A stretch of DNA of 64,000 bases. It comes from Hexactinellida sp. DTS-2022. Taxonomy: Eukaryota; Porifera; Hexactinellida. The notes below the pieces were generated by a model, which saw only the letters and a list, made by a program, of their open reading frames with translations, was not told the DNA's origin and did not search any database. The stretch lies in contig JAPNXP010000014.1 of NCBI GenBank assembly GCA_028753945.1, forward strand, positions 2,976,001 to 3,040,000, in the 5' to 3' direction. The position numbers and the translations under genes were made by a program. Shown here piece after piece: positions 23,700 through 35,314 of the stretch. Within the stretch, counting starts at the first letter, position 1, and each line of letters opens with the position of its first letter.

Positions 23700-24760
23700 A
23701 AAGCCTTATATTTAACAACAGGATACCTTATATAATGATCTACCGGGGCCGATATTATCTGGGACGGGAACGGGAATATAATTTTAAACCGGTACAGGGA
23801 TCTCGCTAGGCCTCTATCAAAAGTTACATGCCATTGTACCCTTTATTCACATGTTGTGAGTGGGAATGTACCCTTTGAGTCAATATTATTATTTGAAGGT
23901 TTCATTAAATCATTGACATTAAGCGACCTGACTATTAAAGACAGACCCACTAGAGCACCATTTCGGTCTATATCGTTTAATCAAATGTTACTTGTATAAT
24001 GTGTATTAATGTATCTTGTTTAAGCAAATGCATGATACATTAATGTATGTTTTCTAGTTAACTATTATATAGATGTGTACTATTGTACTAATACATAGAG
24101 TTTCATCTAGGCGTACGCGACGCGCCTCCAGGAGCGTAATTTTGGAAGGAAATTTTTCTAGGCGCGCGAAAATCGAGAGATGCGCCCAGACGTAATATAA
24201 ATTGAGTATTTTAGGCACGTGTGAGCGAGCTCAAACTTAATCTAGGCGCGACGAAAATTTTGCCTGGATTAAAGCCTGAAATTTACATAGATGTATATTA
24301 AATTTATTAATTATTGTCCAGTCCAATCATAAGTGATATTAACTAATTCATCCAAGGGGTATACGACAGTATTTATGTTTACAATGGACACAAAATACTT
24401 AAATTAAATATTAGCCAATTAGTTTATCAATAATTCAGCTTGCAATCGACTGAATTTAGAATTTACAAATCCATCTTCGATATATAGTAGGCTATGCTTT
24501 GTTTCATTGGTGGAATAGTCTTAAATATTGTCTGTAATTTTAATATTTAAATTTTTCTTTTCAAACACTTTGGAAAATGGCAGGATAGCGGGTTAGAACC
24601 GGATATATTGCACATCGCTAAAAAAAATCGTTAAATCCGGGGTAAACAGATCTCATCTAGAAGAGAACAGGTGAATAGGGCTAATCATACAAAGATAACA
24701 AGTTGTTCTGATTATGCAAATATAATAACATAATATAATAAGAATGTAATTATGAAGGAA
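23700..24760. other. Intergenic, repeat remnants only
   Basis: Short G/C-rich remnants (about 23740-23800 and 24100-24260, GGCGCG-rich) but no termini that I can pair, and no gene. Confidence 0.35.
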
Positions 24761-24768
24761 TTTGCAGT

Positions 24769-25353
24769 TCAATCATCTTCGTCGTCATCTCCAGTATCCT
24801 TAACAATATTATCTCCGTCCAATTTGTTCAAATTCGGAAGTCTTTTCAGGGCCTGATCCTTCCAATCTCCGTCAGATGAGTGTTTCTCTTCCAAAGGATT
24901 CCCGACAAAGTTCAGCTCAACAAGTGAAGGTAAATCTGACAATTTCTGAAATTCCGCCCAATCTTTTACTTGGTTATTAGTCATATACAACACAATTAAC
25001 TTTTTCAACACTTGTATACCTTTTAGCTTTTCAATCAAGTTGTACGATATCCATAGCTGTTCCAGCGTATCAGAAACAGCATCAAGTCCTGCTAAGTTTT
25101 TAATGTTATTTCGTCCCAATGAGAGAATCTTGAGATTTTTTAGCCCATTGAGATTAGTGATGCGCTCAATCGTGTTAGTAGAGAGAGACAGTTTCTCACA
25201 GGCGACGAGCTGATTGAGAGCTGCGTCCATTTTATCAACTGGTGGGATTATACCGTAGAGTTTAGCATGTTGTATTTGAGCAACGGCTTGATCGCTTTCT
25301 GTACAAAACTTAGCAATAGCATCTTTAAGTGAAGTTGCTTTCGGAGCCACCAT
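24769..25353 (-). CDS. DNAL1: Axonemal dynein light chain 1
   Basis: An intact 194-codon frame, close in length to the ~190-residue vertebrate protein. The N-terminal helix ([11 protein letters not shown]) is followed by leucine-rich repeats: [45 protein letters not shown] and [15 protein letters not shown]. The LRR cap [10 protein letters not shown] and an acidic tail (DDDEDD) complete it. Known role: the LRR protein binds the motor head of outer-arm dynein gamma/alpha heavy chains and tubulin in cilia and flagella. The ATG at 25353 is chosen because the alignment to the family starts there. The whole gene is one exon, whereas vertebrate DNAL1 has several, so it is either an intron-poor native gene or a retrocopy that stayed intact. 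The codons show no decay. No clear poly(A) tail remnant is visible downstream. Confidence 0.95.
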   Translation of the reverse strand: MVAPKATSLKDAIAKFCTESDQAVAQIQHAKLYGIIPPVDKMDAALNQLVACEKLSLSTNTIERITNLNGLKNLKILSLGRNNIKNLAGLDAVSDTLEQLWISYNLIEKLKGIQVLKKLIVLYMTNNQVKDWAEFQKLSDLPSLVELNFVGNPLEEKHSSDGDWKDQALKRLPNLNKLDGDNIVKDTGDDDEDD

Positions 25354-25544
25354 TATAGAAAGATATGACTAATTATAGTATACAAATATTTGTAAGAATT
25401 TAAGAATGTAAAATCCAAAATGATAGCTGTTCCGACAGCATGTTCCTTTAAGAACCAGATAACAGGAATTTTTATTGCGTTCTTAGACATGACTTTCAGG
25501 AGGAAAAATAACAGTATTATCACAATTCTCTAGAATGAAAATTT

Positions 25545-25790
25545 GAATTAGATATTCATTAGCCTAATAATGAATTCATACTAGTCCATATAAATTCTAG
25601 CAATTTTCTACATTTGGCGCAAGTTCTATTATAGTGCAAGTTGAACTCTACACTATTAGTACAAGGGATTATGCCATACAGAATTTGTGATATAGATAAA
25701 TTCTTTTTTTCTATAGATTTTCAAATAATCACCCGATTTTATCAGAATTTTGTCATTATATAATTATTAACTCTATAACTTTTATGAAAT
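25545..25790. repeat. Dispersed repeat, copy 2
   Basis: Inverse partner of 4935-5210 (shared GGCGCAAGTTCTATTATAGTG and ATTTTATCAGAATTTTG). It lies about 200 bp upstream of the DNAL1 start. Confidence 0.65.
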
Positions 25791-26539
25791 AGCATACTTA
25801 CTACTACTGAAAAGGATCATTTTTGAGGAAGAGTTTTTCCCTCTCCAAACTAATACTTTTTAAGATAAACTTTCTGTACAATGGGCACTTTCCTGATAAT
25901 CTTGCGGATTTTTTTGTAGAAATTACAGCGATTTTCACCTTTAAGACTTCAAAAAGGTCAGAAAAATGTCCGAATCGAATTTTTCCTTCACATGTGTACA
26001 GATAGCATGTGCATGAATAGTTAGTACTTAAATTTTAGAAAATTGACTAATTTTGTAAGGACAGCTAAAATTACTCTGTGACTCTTTAAAATAGATAAAT
26101 AAAGAGATTTTTTTATTCCATCTTTTTAAGTAAAAAATAACGAATTTTATAAACCTTATTACAAGACACAACGAAACAACAACCGTTTCGCGATTGTTGT
26201 GTGGCATAATTCTTCTTAGGTTGATTATTGCGTTAATAGGCCTAAAATTGTCAAGCCATGGCATTCCCATTTTAGGTATTCAAACTAAATATAACAGTTA
26301 ATATAATATATAGCACGTCACAACATAAAACATTCACATCCAGAAAACTTCCATGTAAATCTCGGTAATAGACCTAAATTTAGTACATAGACTATACAGA
26401 AATTAAAAAATCCAGTCAATTGACGTAAATTGTGATATATATGTATATATATATAAAGTGGAAGAATAAAACGATTATGGGTAAATTCTTTTAGCTTCGT
26501 CACCCCCATGTGAGAGCCCCAGAAGTGTCAGTGCTAAAT

Positions 26540-26700
26540 TTAGGTCTATTACCGAGATTTACATGGAGACACACTACATAGCCGGTTAAAAGGTTATTGC
26601 ATGCATATAGGATAAGATATGCTTCAAATCCCTTAAAAACACTCCTTAAGAACGGACCTCCCATGGTGACAAATGACGTAAGTATCTTCAAATGTTATTA
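26540..26700. repeat. Intact copy of the repeat split at 690-1560
   Basis: An uninterrupted inverse copy of the flanks of the 739-1446 element. The junction TTAAGAACGGACCTCCC corresponds to its pre-insertion site. Confidence 0.7.
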
Positions 26701-26995
26701 CAGTGCAACCTCTATAAGTGGGGTCTCTATAAATGGGGAACCTCTATAAGCGGGGGAATTTTGGTCCATATTCGTTCATTTCCATACAAATGATCCTCTA
26801 AAAGCGGGGAAGTGGGGAATGGGGTACCTTAATTTTAAGGAAATTAGTATCCCCATACAAAATGACCTCTATAAATGGGGGAGATGGACAAATTCTAACA
26901 TAATACTTATAAATTATGCTGCATTTCTAATAAATACACTCTAAAGTTCTACAGAATAAATGTTTTTGATGGATCAACTATAATGTTTTTTAATT
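26701..26995. mobile_element. Truncated pogo-type MITE (CAGTGCAACCTC)
   Basis: Preceded by TA and matching the left ~290 bp of the complete element at 34761-35260 (CTATAAGTGGGG repeats). The similarity stops near 26990 and no right terminus is present. Confidence 0.6.
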
Positions 26996-27399
26996 ATTGT
27001 ATCTTCAACACATTAATTTAAATTCAATTTTATTTCTGCAACTTCACACAAGTATAGTATTATTTTTTTTTAATTGACACTTGCATTTTCAGGTGGTCCA
27101 ACCTTCTAGTTTATCATTTTAACTGTGGTAAACTTACATGGTCACCAACCTCATTAGCAATAAAAAATTCCATGATATTTGTGAGAACGCTAATGGAAGA
27201 AAAACAGGATTGAGAATAGACCAGCCTGACTCGAGAGGAGGCACAACCTCTACTGGCAGTGTTGCGCGTCGAGCATTTCATTCGAATCTAGTTCATTGAA
27301 TGTGTATTGTCAGTTGTTAGTACTGAACATAAAGAAACACTCTCAAAGCTACATACCCAGTTGTCCGCTATTCTTAGTATAAGGGACTACGATACTCAA

Positions 27400-28405
27400 G
27401 ATCGAATTTGAGATTAGAATGTTTTCGGACAGTACCCAGTAAATACAGCTACACTGAAATTTTCAGGTGAATCTGACTTCTACTTTTGCTCTAGCGACCA
27501 TTTTAGAGCTCAGGAATGTGTGTATCATCATGCAAAGGTCATTTTTCAAATCAAAAGTATTTACATTAGGTTCAACTATTGCAAATTTGGTTCAAATTGG
27601 TTGAAACCAACTCTAAACTACTGAAGACATGTGTAATTTCGGAGGATTTTTCAAACTAACATCTACCATACATACTTTGGGAGTTATAGCCCTTTGAAGT
27701 CACATTTCGAACTCCAAATTTGAATGATTGGACTAATTTTGTAAATTGGCAGTCCATAACCAACTTCAAAGATATAGAAGTTAGAAAGTTTGCATGGTAG
27801 ATGTTAGTTTGAAAAATCCTCCGGAATTACATATGTCCTCATCAGTTTAGACTTGGTTTCAACCAATTTGGACGAAATTTGCAATAGCTGAACCTAATGT
27901 AAATATATTTATATTTTACTTTTCACACTATTATGGGCGTAAACCGTTGAATTTATAAGTTAGCAAACTTTTGGATAATGGGTTCAATTGTTCTTCTAAT
28001 AGGTTTGCAATAGTGCATGGATGTGATTGGAAATTTAGTGCTAAGCTCTAGAGTTATTATTTGAGGATTTATTAATTTGATGCGTCATCAAAAATGGGCA
28101 CATTATATGCCCATATATGGATCATTTTGAAAACTGTGCGTGTTAGGGTCACGAAAAGTATTATCGACTAATAGGAAGTCGGGTATTGCGAGCATTTTGC
28201 GATAAAAATTTCAATTATAAGTGTGCGGATGCCTGAGAATCAAAAAATATTAAATGGACCACCCAATGAGATTCATGATGACCTTCACATTCCTGGAACT
28301 TATAATGGTCACTACAGCAAAACTAGTTGTCAGAATCACCTGAAATTTTCAATGTAGCTGTACCTTTAGGGTACTATCGAAAAACAGACTAGTATCAATT
28401 TATCT
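27400..28405. mobile_element. Palindromic foldback-like repeat, copy 1
   Basis: The ends are inverted copies (TTGAGATTAGAATGTTTTCG and its diverged complement near 28375-28402), with blocks such as AATCCTCCG and GCAAATTTGGTTCAA mirrored across the centre near 27730. A second copy lies at 59470-60820. Non-coding. Confidence 0.65.
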
Positions 28406-28820
28406 GAACAGCATAGTGCGTATATCATAAATACTTCCACTAAATTTGGCCAAATATCATTGATTTCACGATTTCACCGAGCCCTAGTGAGTTCAATTCA
28501 ACTCAGAATTTAAAAAAAAATTGTCTCCTTATCTTCCCGATTAGTACAACAAGGAATATGAAATAAACTCGAAAATAATGTTTTTGCAATCTTGAGTATC
28601 GTACACCGTTAAAAACTCTGACAGAATTATTGATTCTGAAGTATTTGGGGATCTGTGTTCAGAAACTTATCTCGTGATCGTTGAGTGTCGTTGAACGCTC
28701 ATATCAATGTATAATATGCTAATAAAATATTAATAAATTATTTTCAAGACAACATGGGATAACACAATACAAAATATAACCAGATTTATTATTTATCTCC
28801 AATTAAGAATTTACCATACC

Positions 28821-29128
28821 CAGGGCCGTGCCACTAATACAAACTGACCAGGTCAAACCTGGGAAGATTTTTCCAGACCAGGTTTTGACCAAGTCAACCT
28901 GGTCATACGACCAGGTTCTCACTAACTTGCTGAGTTTCAGAACAAATAATAAGATAATATTTAAAGTTTAAACTAGTATAATTTTCTAGCGGAAACTCAA
29001 ATAAAGGAACCATGATATTAAGAGTTTATGAAGTTAATGATAGCAAAAAAAATTTACAATGGGTAGCAATGATGCTTTCTCTAGTTAGGTTTGACCTGGG
29101 CAGGTATCAAAAGACTCGCACGGGCCTG
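28821..29128. mobile_element. hAT-type MITE (CAGGGCCGTGCC ends)
   Basis: Inverted ends CAGGGCCGTGCCA and GCACGGGCCTG, with mirrored GACCAGGTCAAACCTGG blocks. Flanks CCATACC on both sides form a 7-bp duplication, or 8 bp with one mismatch. Confidence 0.7.
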
Positions 29129-30390
29129 CCATACCTCCAGCAGTAAACTATAATATTTCCAAATTAAACCGTTAAGAGTATTTATATTAGATAATTCGTA
29201 CTCAATAAGCATAGCCAAGAAAAACAAGGGGTCACTCGATATGTTTCCTAACAAAAATGGAGATAATAAATTTCACATTCCAGGCCGTTGTTAGGGAAGA
29301 TTCAATAAAATATGGTCAAAATATATATCAAATTGCCGGAAATTTGATGCTGAGTACGGGTATGACAACAATGGGTTGTTTTAATGGATTTAAATCGGCT
29401 AACTTAGATATCCAAAAAACGGCGATTTTCAACCGGGCACCCACTTTTGGACCTCATTTTTTGTTCACTTTTGGTTGTCCGAATTCGCTAGACTTTTAGT
29501 ATGTTATTCCCCATACAAGATACAACGGAAAAGGCTTAAAGCAATTTCTTGAATATTTGGGAGTTGGGGGTATTTGCTTCATAATTTGACCCAACTAATG
29601 ATTAAATCATGAGAAATGAACAGCTATCAAAATTAAACATTTTGGCTGGTCTCCAGAGTGTTCACTTTCTGAAAGTTATACAGTGTCATTTAGTTCGTTC
29701 GTTCAATTTGTTAGTTCCGATCGCGAGTTCAACTGCCGAACAGGCAACCCAGGCAACCAATCACTTCGTTCAGTTTAAATTGAATAAGTTCGTTCGTGAA
29801 CCTTTTCGCCCTGGTGTTTACCGTATTTCCCCAATTAAGCGCCCGGCGCATATTGTTTTCGTGGGCCAAAATTAACCTGAAATCTTTCTAAAAATATAGA
29901 ATACAATGTGTATAATATTTAGGTCGGTTCTAATGGTTTCCACTACCGAAGTTTCCAAATCAATAGAATTACATTACAGTAATCAACTAATGTGTTTAAA
30001 TTTTATGCCTGTGCCCAACCTCATTAACGCAAGTGTGCCCCAGTTTAATTAATAGCCGGTGGCGCATTTGTGCCCCAACAGAGGCGGCCGGCTAGCGCCG
30101 CCACAAAACATTAATATATTTATTCTGTCTTTCTATCATTTTCATAATAGTTCTCTTAATCATTTATTTTAAACAAATATTTAATCCTACTTTTATTAAT
30201 CAATATAAACATTATGTTATAGAGATATGCTGACTAGCAATAGACCAAAATATTTATTCGAACCTGTGACAAAATACAAAAATTGAATTAACTGACAACC
30301 TTTATATTTAAATGAAAACGGAAATACATTATTAATTAGTTAATATGTTAAGTGTCGAATAGATCTAGTATGTATCTACCATATATTTAT
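29129..30390. other. Gene-free interval with MITE remnants
   Basis: It contains a solo CCGTATTTCCCCAATTAAGC end at about 29820 and a G/C-rich remnant (29995-30110) related to the repeat nested in 22844-23161. The open frames at 29257-29499 and 29609-29875 show no recognisable domain. Confidence 0.4.
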
Positions 30391-30393
30391 TAC

Positions 30394-30567
30394 CAGGGTT
30401 TCATATAGGTGGTTGTAGGGGGGGGGCATTTCTCCCCCCCCTAGAAAAACCACTTATACTCGAAGTTTAATTTATGCCCCCCTTAAGAACATAAAAATCC
30501 AAGAGTGCCATTGAGAATTTATATAACCCAGATTGCCCCTTGTATGCAAATCATGTATGAAACACTG
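30394..30567. mobile_element. hAT-type MITE (CAGGGTTTCATA ends)
   Basis: Termini CAGGGTTTCATATA and TGTATGAAACACTG are imperfect inverted repeats around G- and C-runs. No clear duplication, so the ends are approximate. Confidence 0.5.
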
Positions 30568-30827
30568 ATCACGTCAAATATGTAATAAGCGTAGTGTACA
30601 ACATAGACGTATGGTAATAAAGTAATTTGCGTTTAATCGAATTTATTTGATCCGTAGAAAATTCCTATGAGAGGAGTTCATTTGAATAGGTACATTTCTA
30701 GAACTTGTGAATTCAATACAATCGAGTATCAGATTTATCCTATTACATACAATTAAGACAAAAGTATAAATAATAGGAAAAAATTTATTTAGTAAAGGAA
30801 ATCAGAATAGTGACACCAAGGCATTAC

Positions 30828-31298
30828 TTAAATATTATCTTTCTCAACTCCCTGTATGGTAACTACAATACTCCTACTTCCTGCGCGGTTTCGATGCTCA
30901 TTCAACCAAATACCTTGCCAAGTACCGAGATTTAATGTTCCATCAGTTATTGGTATTGTTAAACTAGCTCCCATTAAGCTCGTCTTTACATGCGCCGGCA
31001 TATCATCAGATCCCTCTACCTTATGTAGGTAGAAGTCAGACTCAGGAACAATACGGTTTAGGACTGTTTCCATGTCTTGTCTCACTTCTCCATCCCAGCA
31101 CTCATTTAGTGAGAGACTAGCCGAAGTATGTTTCAACATCACGTGAGCCAGACCTATGGAAAAGATTGCTATTTCTGGGATTGCACCGACTTCCTCTGTT
31201 ATAACGTGAATCCCGCGTTTCTTAGGAGTTAAGGTGATTGTCTTTTGGAACCAAAGAGTTCGACCTGTTTTCAACATATAATTAGTTTTGCCAGCCAT
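30828..31298 (-). CDS. UPF0047/YjbQ-family protein
   Basis: An intact 156-codon frame from the ATG at 31298; the longer in-frame extension starts with TTG and is not favoured. Family hallmarks are in order: HTSASLSLNE (near residues 52-61); a V/R-DMETVLNRI helix; and HVKTSLMGASLTIPI, then LGTWQGIWLNEHR near the C-terminus. Conserved histidines in HTSAS and HVK form the metal-site-like pocket of the beta-barrel trimer fold. The family is known mainly from bacteria, archaea, fungi and plants. E. coli YjbQ has weak thiamin-phosphate synthase activity, but the physiological role is unsettled, so no reaction is assigned here. The length matches bacterial members (about 140 residues) plus a short N-terminal extension. 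The gene ends only 172 bp from the 23.5-kb transposon complex at 31471, which sits on its upstream side. Confidence 0.9.
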   Translation of the reverse strand: MAGKTNYMLKTGRTLWFQKTITLTPKKRGIHVITEEVGAIPEIAIFSIGLAHVMLKHTSASLSLNECWDGEVRQDMETVLNRIVPESDFYLHKVEGSDDMPAHVKTSLMGASLTIPITDGTLNLGTWQGIWLNEHRNRAGSRSIVVTIQGVEKDNI

Positions 31299-31470
31299 TA
31301 GCAAGCCTATCTTAATAATTAGAAAAGATATGTTAGTTTTATTGCTTTAATATCGTATATCGTGAACTACGAAATAAAAAGAAATGCCTCAGAACTAAAT
31401 AAATAGACATTGAAATGTTAGAAGCGCCAAATAGCGTTCGTTCATTTATATACAATCAGTGCTGCTAGAG

Positions 31471-32110
31471 CAGGGGCCGGCAACCTTTTGAATGAAGTGT
31501 CCCAGTCTACCTATAATGTCAACAAATTTATGACCTTGCGTGCCAAAACTTATCCACATACTGTATAGTTAAATCTATTTCTATGTCTTGACTGACAAGT
31601 ACCGTATTTAACGAAAGTAGCCTAGGCAATTTTTGTTTTTTCGCCATTTGAGTGAGAATTATTCGAGTTTGTTTACTTTTCGATTAAATACGGTAATTAT
31701 TATTATTAAACAATTATTTCTCACTGTAAACTAAACGTACGCATTTAATTTGTCATCGCAATTCTCAATAAACGGAGTCAGAATGTTAACGACTACATGT
31801 GTAATCTATAAGAGTACATATCAAATTATACTAGTAATATATCCAAATTCGTCTTAACATATTAATGTGAACCCTGTTCCTGCTTTCCCTTGCTTAATTC
31901 CGAAATGTCTGGCGAATACTTTGATACTTTGAGCCGCACACACGCTTCAGAGTTATCTGTCGTAAGTCGACTGCGATGGGGAGATTGGGGACTAAGAATG
32001 TATTATGTACTTCATGTGTGAAAATATCTGTTCACATAAATAGGTGGAGACAAATGCTGAAAGTATTGCAAGTGCAACCTTCTTCAGACAGATAAATTTC
32101 TCTGGCAGAG
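31471..32110 (-). pseudogene. ZBED5-like hAT transposase, C-terminal piece
   Basis: Minus-strand blocks LSAFVSTYLCEQIFSHMK and a downstream LTDNSEACVRLKV-like stretch match the end of hAT transposases of the GTF2IRD2/ZBED5 group (FGSTYxCEQxFS followed by LTDExL). Stops and shifts are present. A small CCGTATTT MITE (31602-31693, TA-flanked) lies in the 3' trailer. The coding sequence is cut at 32110 by the palindrome. Confidence 0.75.
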
Positions 32111-34308
32111 CATGGCCTACTTAATATACGGCTATATATGTCGCCGAAAGGCCATAAAACAAAGAGGCCAGTTTCTAATTTTCAAAATGGAGAATTGATC
32201 TTTATTCGAATAATTAGCAATGATAGAGCTGAAAAGTGTATTATAACTATATAGGAATATGGTATCCAGGTATACATAGCACCCTCCAGAATTGTGATAT
32301 GTCATCATCTGATGACGTTATGGTTATTTTGGTTTCGAATTATCTTGTTTTTCTAGCATACTTTTTTTTTTGAGATAATGAGATAATTAAGGTTGCAGTA
32401 TACTTTTAAGCACTTTTTCTAAAGTTTTTTGCAGATTTGAAAGATCTTTTTTGTTTTAGATTCCCTGCTGCGAGATCTATCCAAAGATGCAATAATATTC
32501 GACCTTGGTAACATGGAGAAAATTTAAATTTTTTATAAACACACTTTCTTGGGATACACAAGTTTTTTCCTCTTAATGATTAAGACTTGTTTCCTGTTTT
32601 ATTACATAGAGAAGCTTCTAATATATCATGTGAATGTACAACTTCTTTTTGATTACTTATGAGTCCAATTTTTCATCAATAACAGTCGACATCACTTTTT
32701 TTATCATTAGGAAATATAATATAATTAGAAAGAAAAGTCACAAATGAAATTCGCTACATAGACAAGATAGAACTAATTGAGAGCTGTCCAAAACCGTTGA
32801 GATTTTGTTTCTAGGTTGTATATGAAGGCAAAATGTGTTTCCCAAATTGACAAAAGTTGCGGCTGGAGATGGCGGTGTCAGAAAAAAATGAGCCCCTACA
32901 GGAGTGGCTTAGGTGGAGGTCACAAAAAAGTCGGTATTATTAAAAGTTTTCTATATTTTTCTACAAAGTTTGGAATAGAGATGCGGCATAGGCTGTTCTA
33001 TCCAGAAATGAAATAAAACCTATAAGTGGCAAAATACCCGAAATTGGTAAATTTAAAGGTATACTGCAACCTTAACACTTAATTCATTATTAGGTAATGA
33101 CTCACTATCTCAAAAATTATTGGAGTTAGGCATATAAAATGTATTATCGATGAATAGGAAGTTACCTATTCCGGACAGATCAGTACCAGTCTAGTTTACA
33201 TAACATTCATAGTTTTTGAGTTATGGCACATTTTAGGAAATATACGTTCTCCATGCAACCGAGGAATGTGTCAACATTCCAATTATAATTTCGATATATT
33301 TTATTCTACTACTTCTGGGTATAACCATGTTCCAATTTTGAACATTTATAACGCGTTTAAGGTTGCAGTATACCTTTAAATTTACCAATTTCGGGTATTT
33401 TGCCACTTATAGGTTTTATTTCATTTCTGGATAGAACAGCCTATGCCGCATCTCTATTCCAAACTTTGTAGAAAAATATAGAAAACTTTTAATAATACCG
33501 ACTTTTTTGTGACCTCCACCTAAGCCACTCCTGTAGGGGCTCATTTTTTTCTGACACCGCCATCTCCAGCCGCAACTTTTGTCAATTTGGGAAACACATT
33601 TTGCCTTCATATACAACCTAGAAACAAAATCTCAACGGTTTTGGACAGCTCTCAATTAGTTCTATCTTGTCTATGTAGCGAATTTCATTTGTGACTTTTC
33701 TTTCTAATTATATTATATTTCCTAATGATAAAAAAAGTGATGTCGACTGTTATTGATGAAAAATTGGACTCATAAGTAATCAAAAAGAAGTTGTACATTC
33801 ACATGATATATTAGAAGCTTCTCTATGTAATAAAACAGGAAACAAGTCTTAATCATTAAGAGGAAAAAACTTGTGTATCCCAAGAAAGTGTGTTTATAAA
33901 AAATTTAAATTTTCTCCATGTTACCAAGGTCGAATATTATTGCATCTTTGGATAGATCTCGCAGCAGGGAATCTAAAACAAAAAAGATCTTTCAAATCTG
34001 CAAAAAACTTTAGAAAAAGTGCTTAAAAGTATACTGCAACCTTAACTATGTTAAAAGTATGCTAGAAAAACAAGATAATTCGCAACCAAAATAACCATAA
34101 CGTCATCAGATGATGACATATCACAATTCTGGAGGGTGCTATGTATACCTGGATACCATATTCCTATATAGTTATAATACACTTTTCAGCTCTATCATTG
34201 CTAATTATTCGAATAAAGATCAATTCTCCATTTTGAAAATTAGAAACTGGCCTCTTTGTTTTATGGCCTTCTCGGCGACATATATAGCCGTATATTAAGT
34301 AGGCCATG
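32111..34308. mobile_element. 2.2-kb palindromic element with 7-bp duplication
   Basis: Arms 32111-33076 and 33358-34308 are near-identical inverted copies around a ~280-bp unique spacer. The outer ends are CATGGCCTACTTAATATACG and its complement, flanked by GGCAGAG (32104-32110, 34309-34315). Inside each arm, GGTTGCAGTATAC(C/T)TTTAA occurs at both ends of a ~690-bp block (32391-33076; 33358-34046), so each arm seems to hold another TIR element. The 66-codon frame found in both arms (32816-33016, 33416-33616) is not a recognised protein. Confidence 0.8.
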
Positions 34309-34760
34309 GGCAGAGATACCTAGTGCTGCTAACTGAAATTAAAATAGAGTAATTTCAGTTTTAGTTTAAGTATCAGTTGACAGAATATTATTACATTTCA
34401 GCTGCAGTTCAGTTGACAAAAAATAATACACTACATTTTCAGTCAGTTGACAAAAATGATACATTTCAGTTGCAGTTTCAGTTGAATAGATATTCTCGGG
34501 TTTCCTGAGGGGAAGCTTCTCTCCACTTCTATCCACAAATACTTCATAAAATAGACTATAATTTTGTTGTAAATGAATACGTACTATCATTATGAATCAA
34601 CACTTCTAGGTCTACACAATTTATCACTTGACAATTAAATATTGTGAATTCATTGCAAGAAGATTATTTGAAGTGTAAATTGTAAACATTGGGTTAATTA
34701 ATCAATGACACGAGGATACAATTGCGAAAGAATAACATATTTTCATTGCACAAGCAAGTA

Positions 34761-35260
34761 CAGTGCAACCTCTATAAGTGGGGTCTCTATAAATGGGGAA
34801 CCTCCATAAGTGGGGAATTTTTTTACCATATTCGTATATATCCATACAAATGAACCTCTATAAGCGGGGAAGTGGGGAATGGGGGACCATAAATTTCAAG
34901 GAGTTTTTATCTCCATACAAAACAACCTCCATAAATGGGGGGAATGGACAAATCCTAACATGATTCTTATAAAATAATACAATATTTCCAATAAATCGAC
35001 TCAAAAGTTCTACAGAAAAAATATTTTCGATTGATCTACTCTGATGTTTTTAGAAGAAATCACCTAGTGTAGATCAGCAGTAAACTAAATTGTCATAATA
35101 TACAAATAAGAACTAGAACGTGCATTAATGTGTGTGTTATATGAATATTTTGTATAATATAGCATATATAATGTTTTTCCAATTGAATTTTATAACCGGG
35201 GAATGGGGGGCAATTGAAATTTTCCCCGTCCCAGCTCCCCCACTTATAGAGGTTCCACTG
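34761..35260. mobile_element. pogo-type MITE (CAGTGCAACCTC...GAGGTTCCACTG)
   Basis: Complete 500-bp copy with TA on both sides and CTATAAGTGGGG subterminal repeats. A truncated relative lies at 26701-26995. Confidence 0.8.
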
Positions 35261-35314
35261 TACATGTATAAATACACGTTTCACTTTTGATGTGAATTCT
35301 ATATCGGTTACACA

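Noticed and set aside
32816-33616. Identical 66-codon frames on both strands
   Set aside because: Mirror copies in the palindrome arms without recognisable domain; they follow from the inversion.
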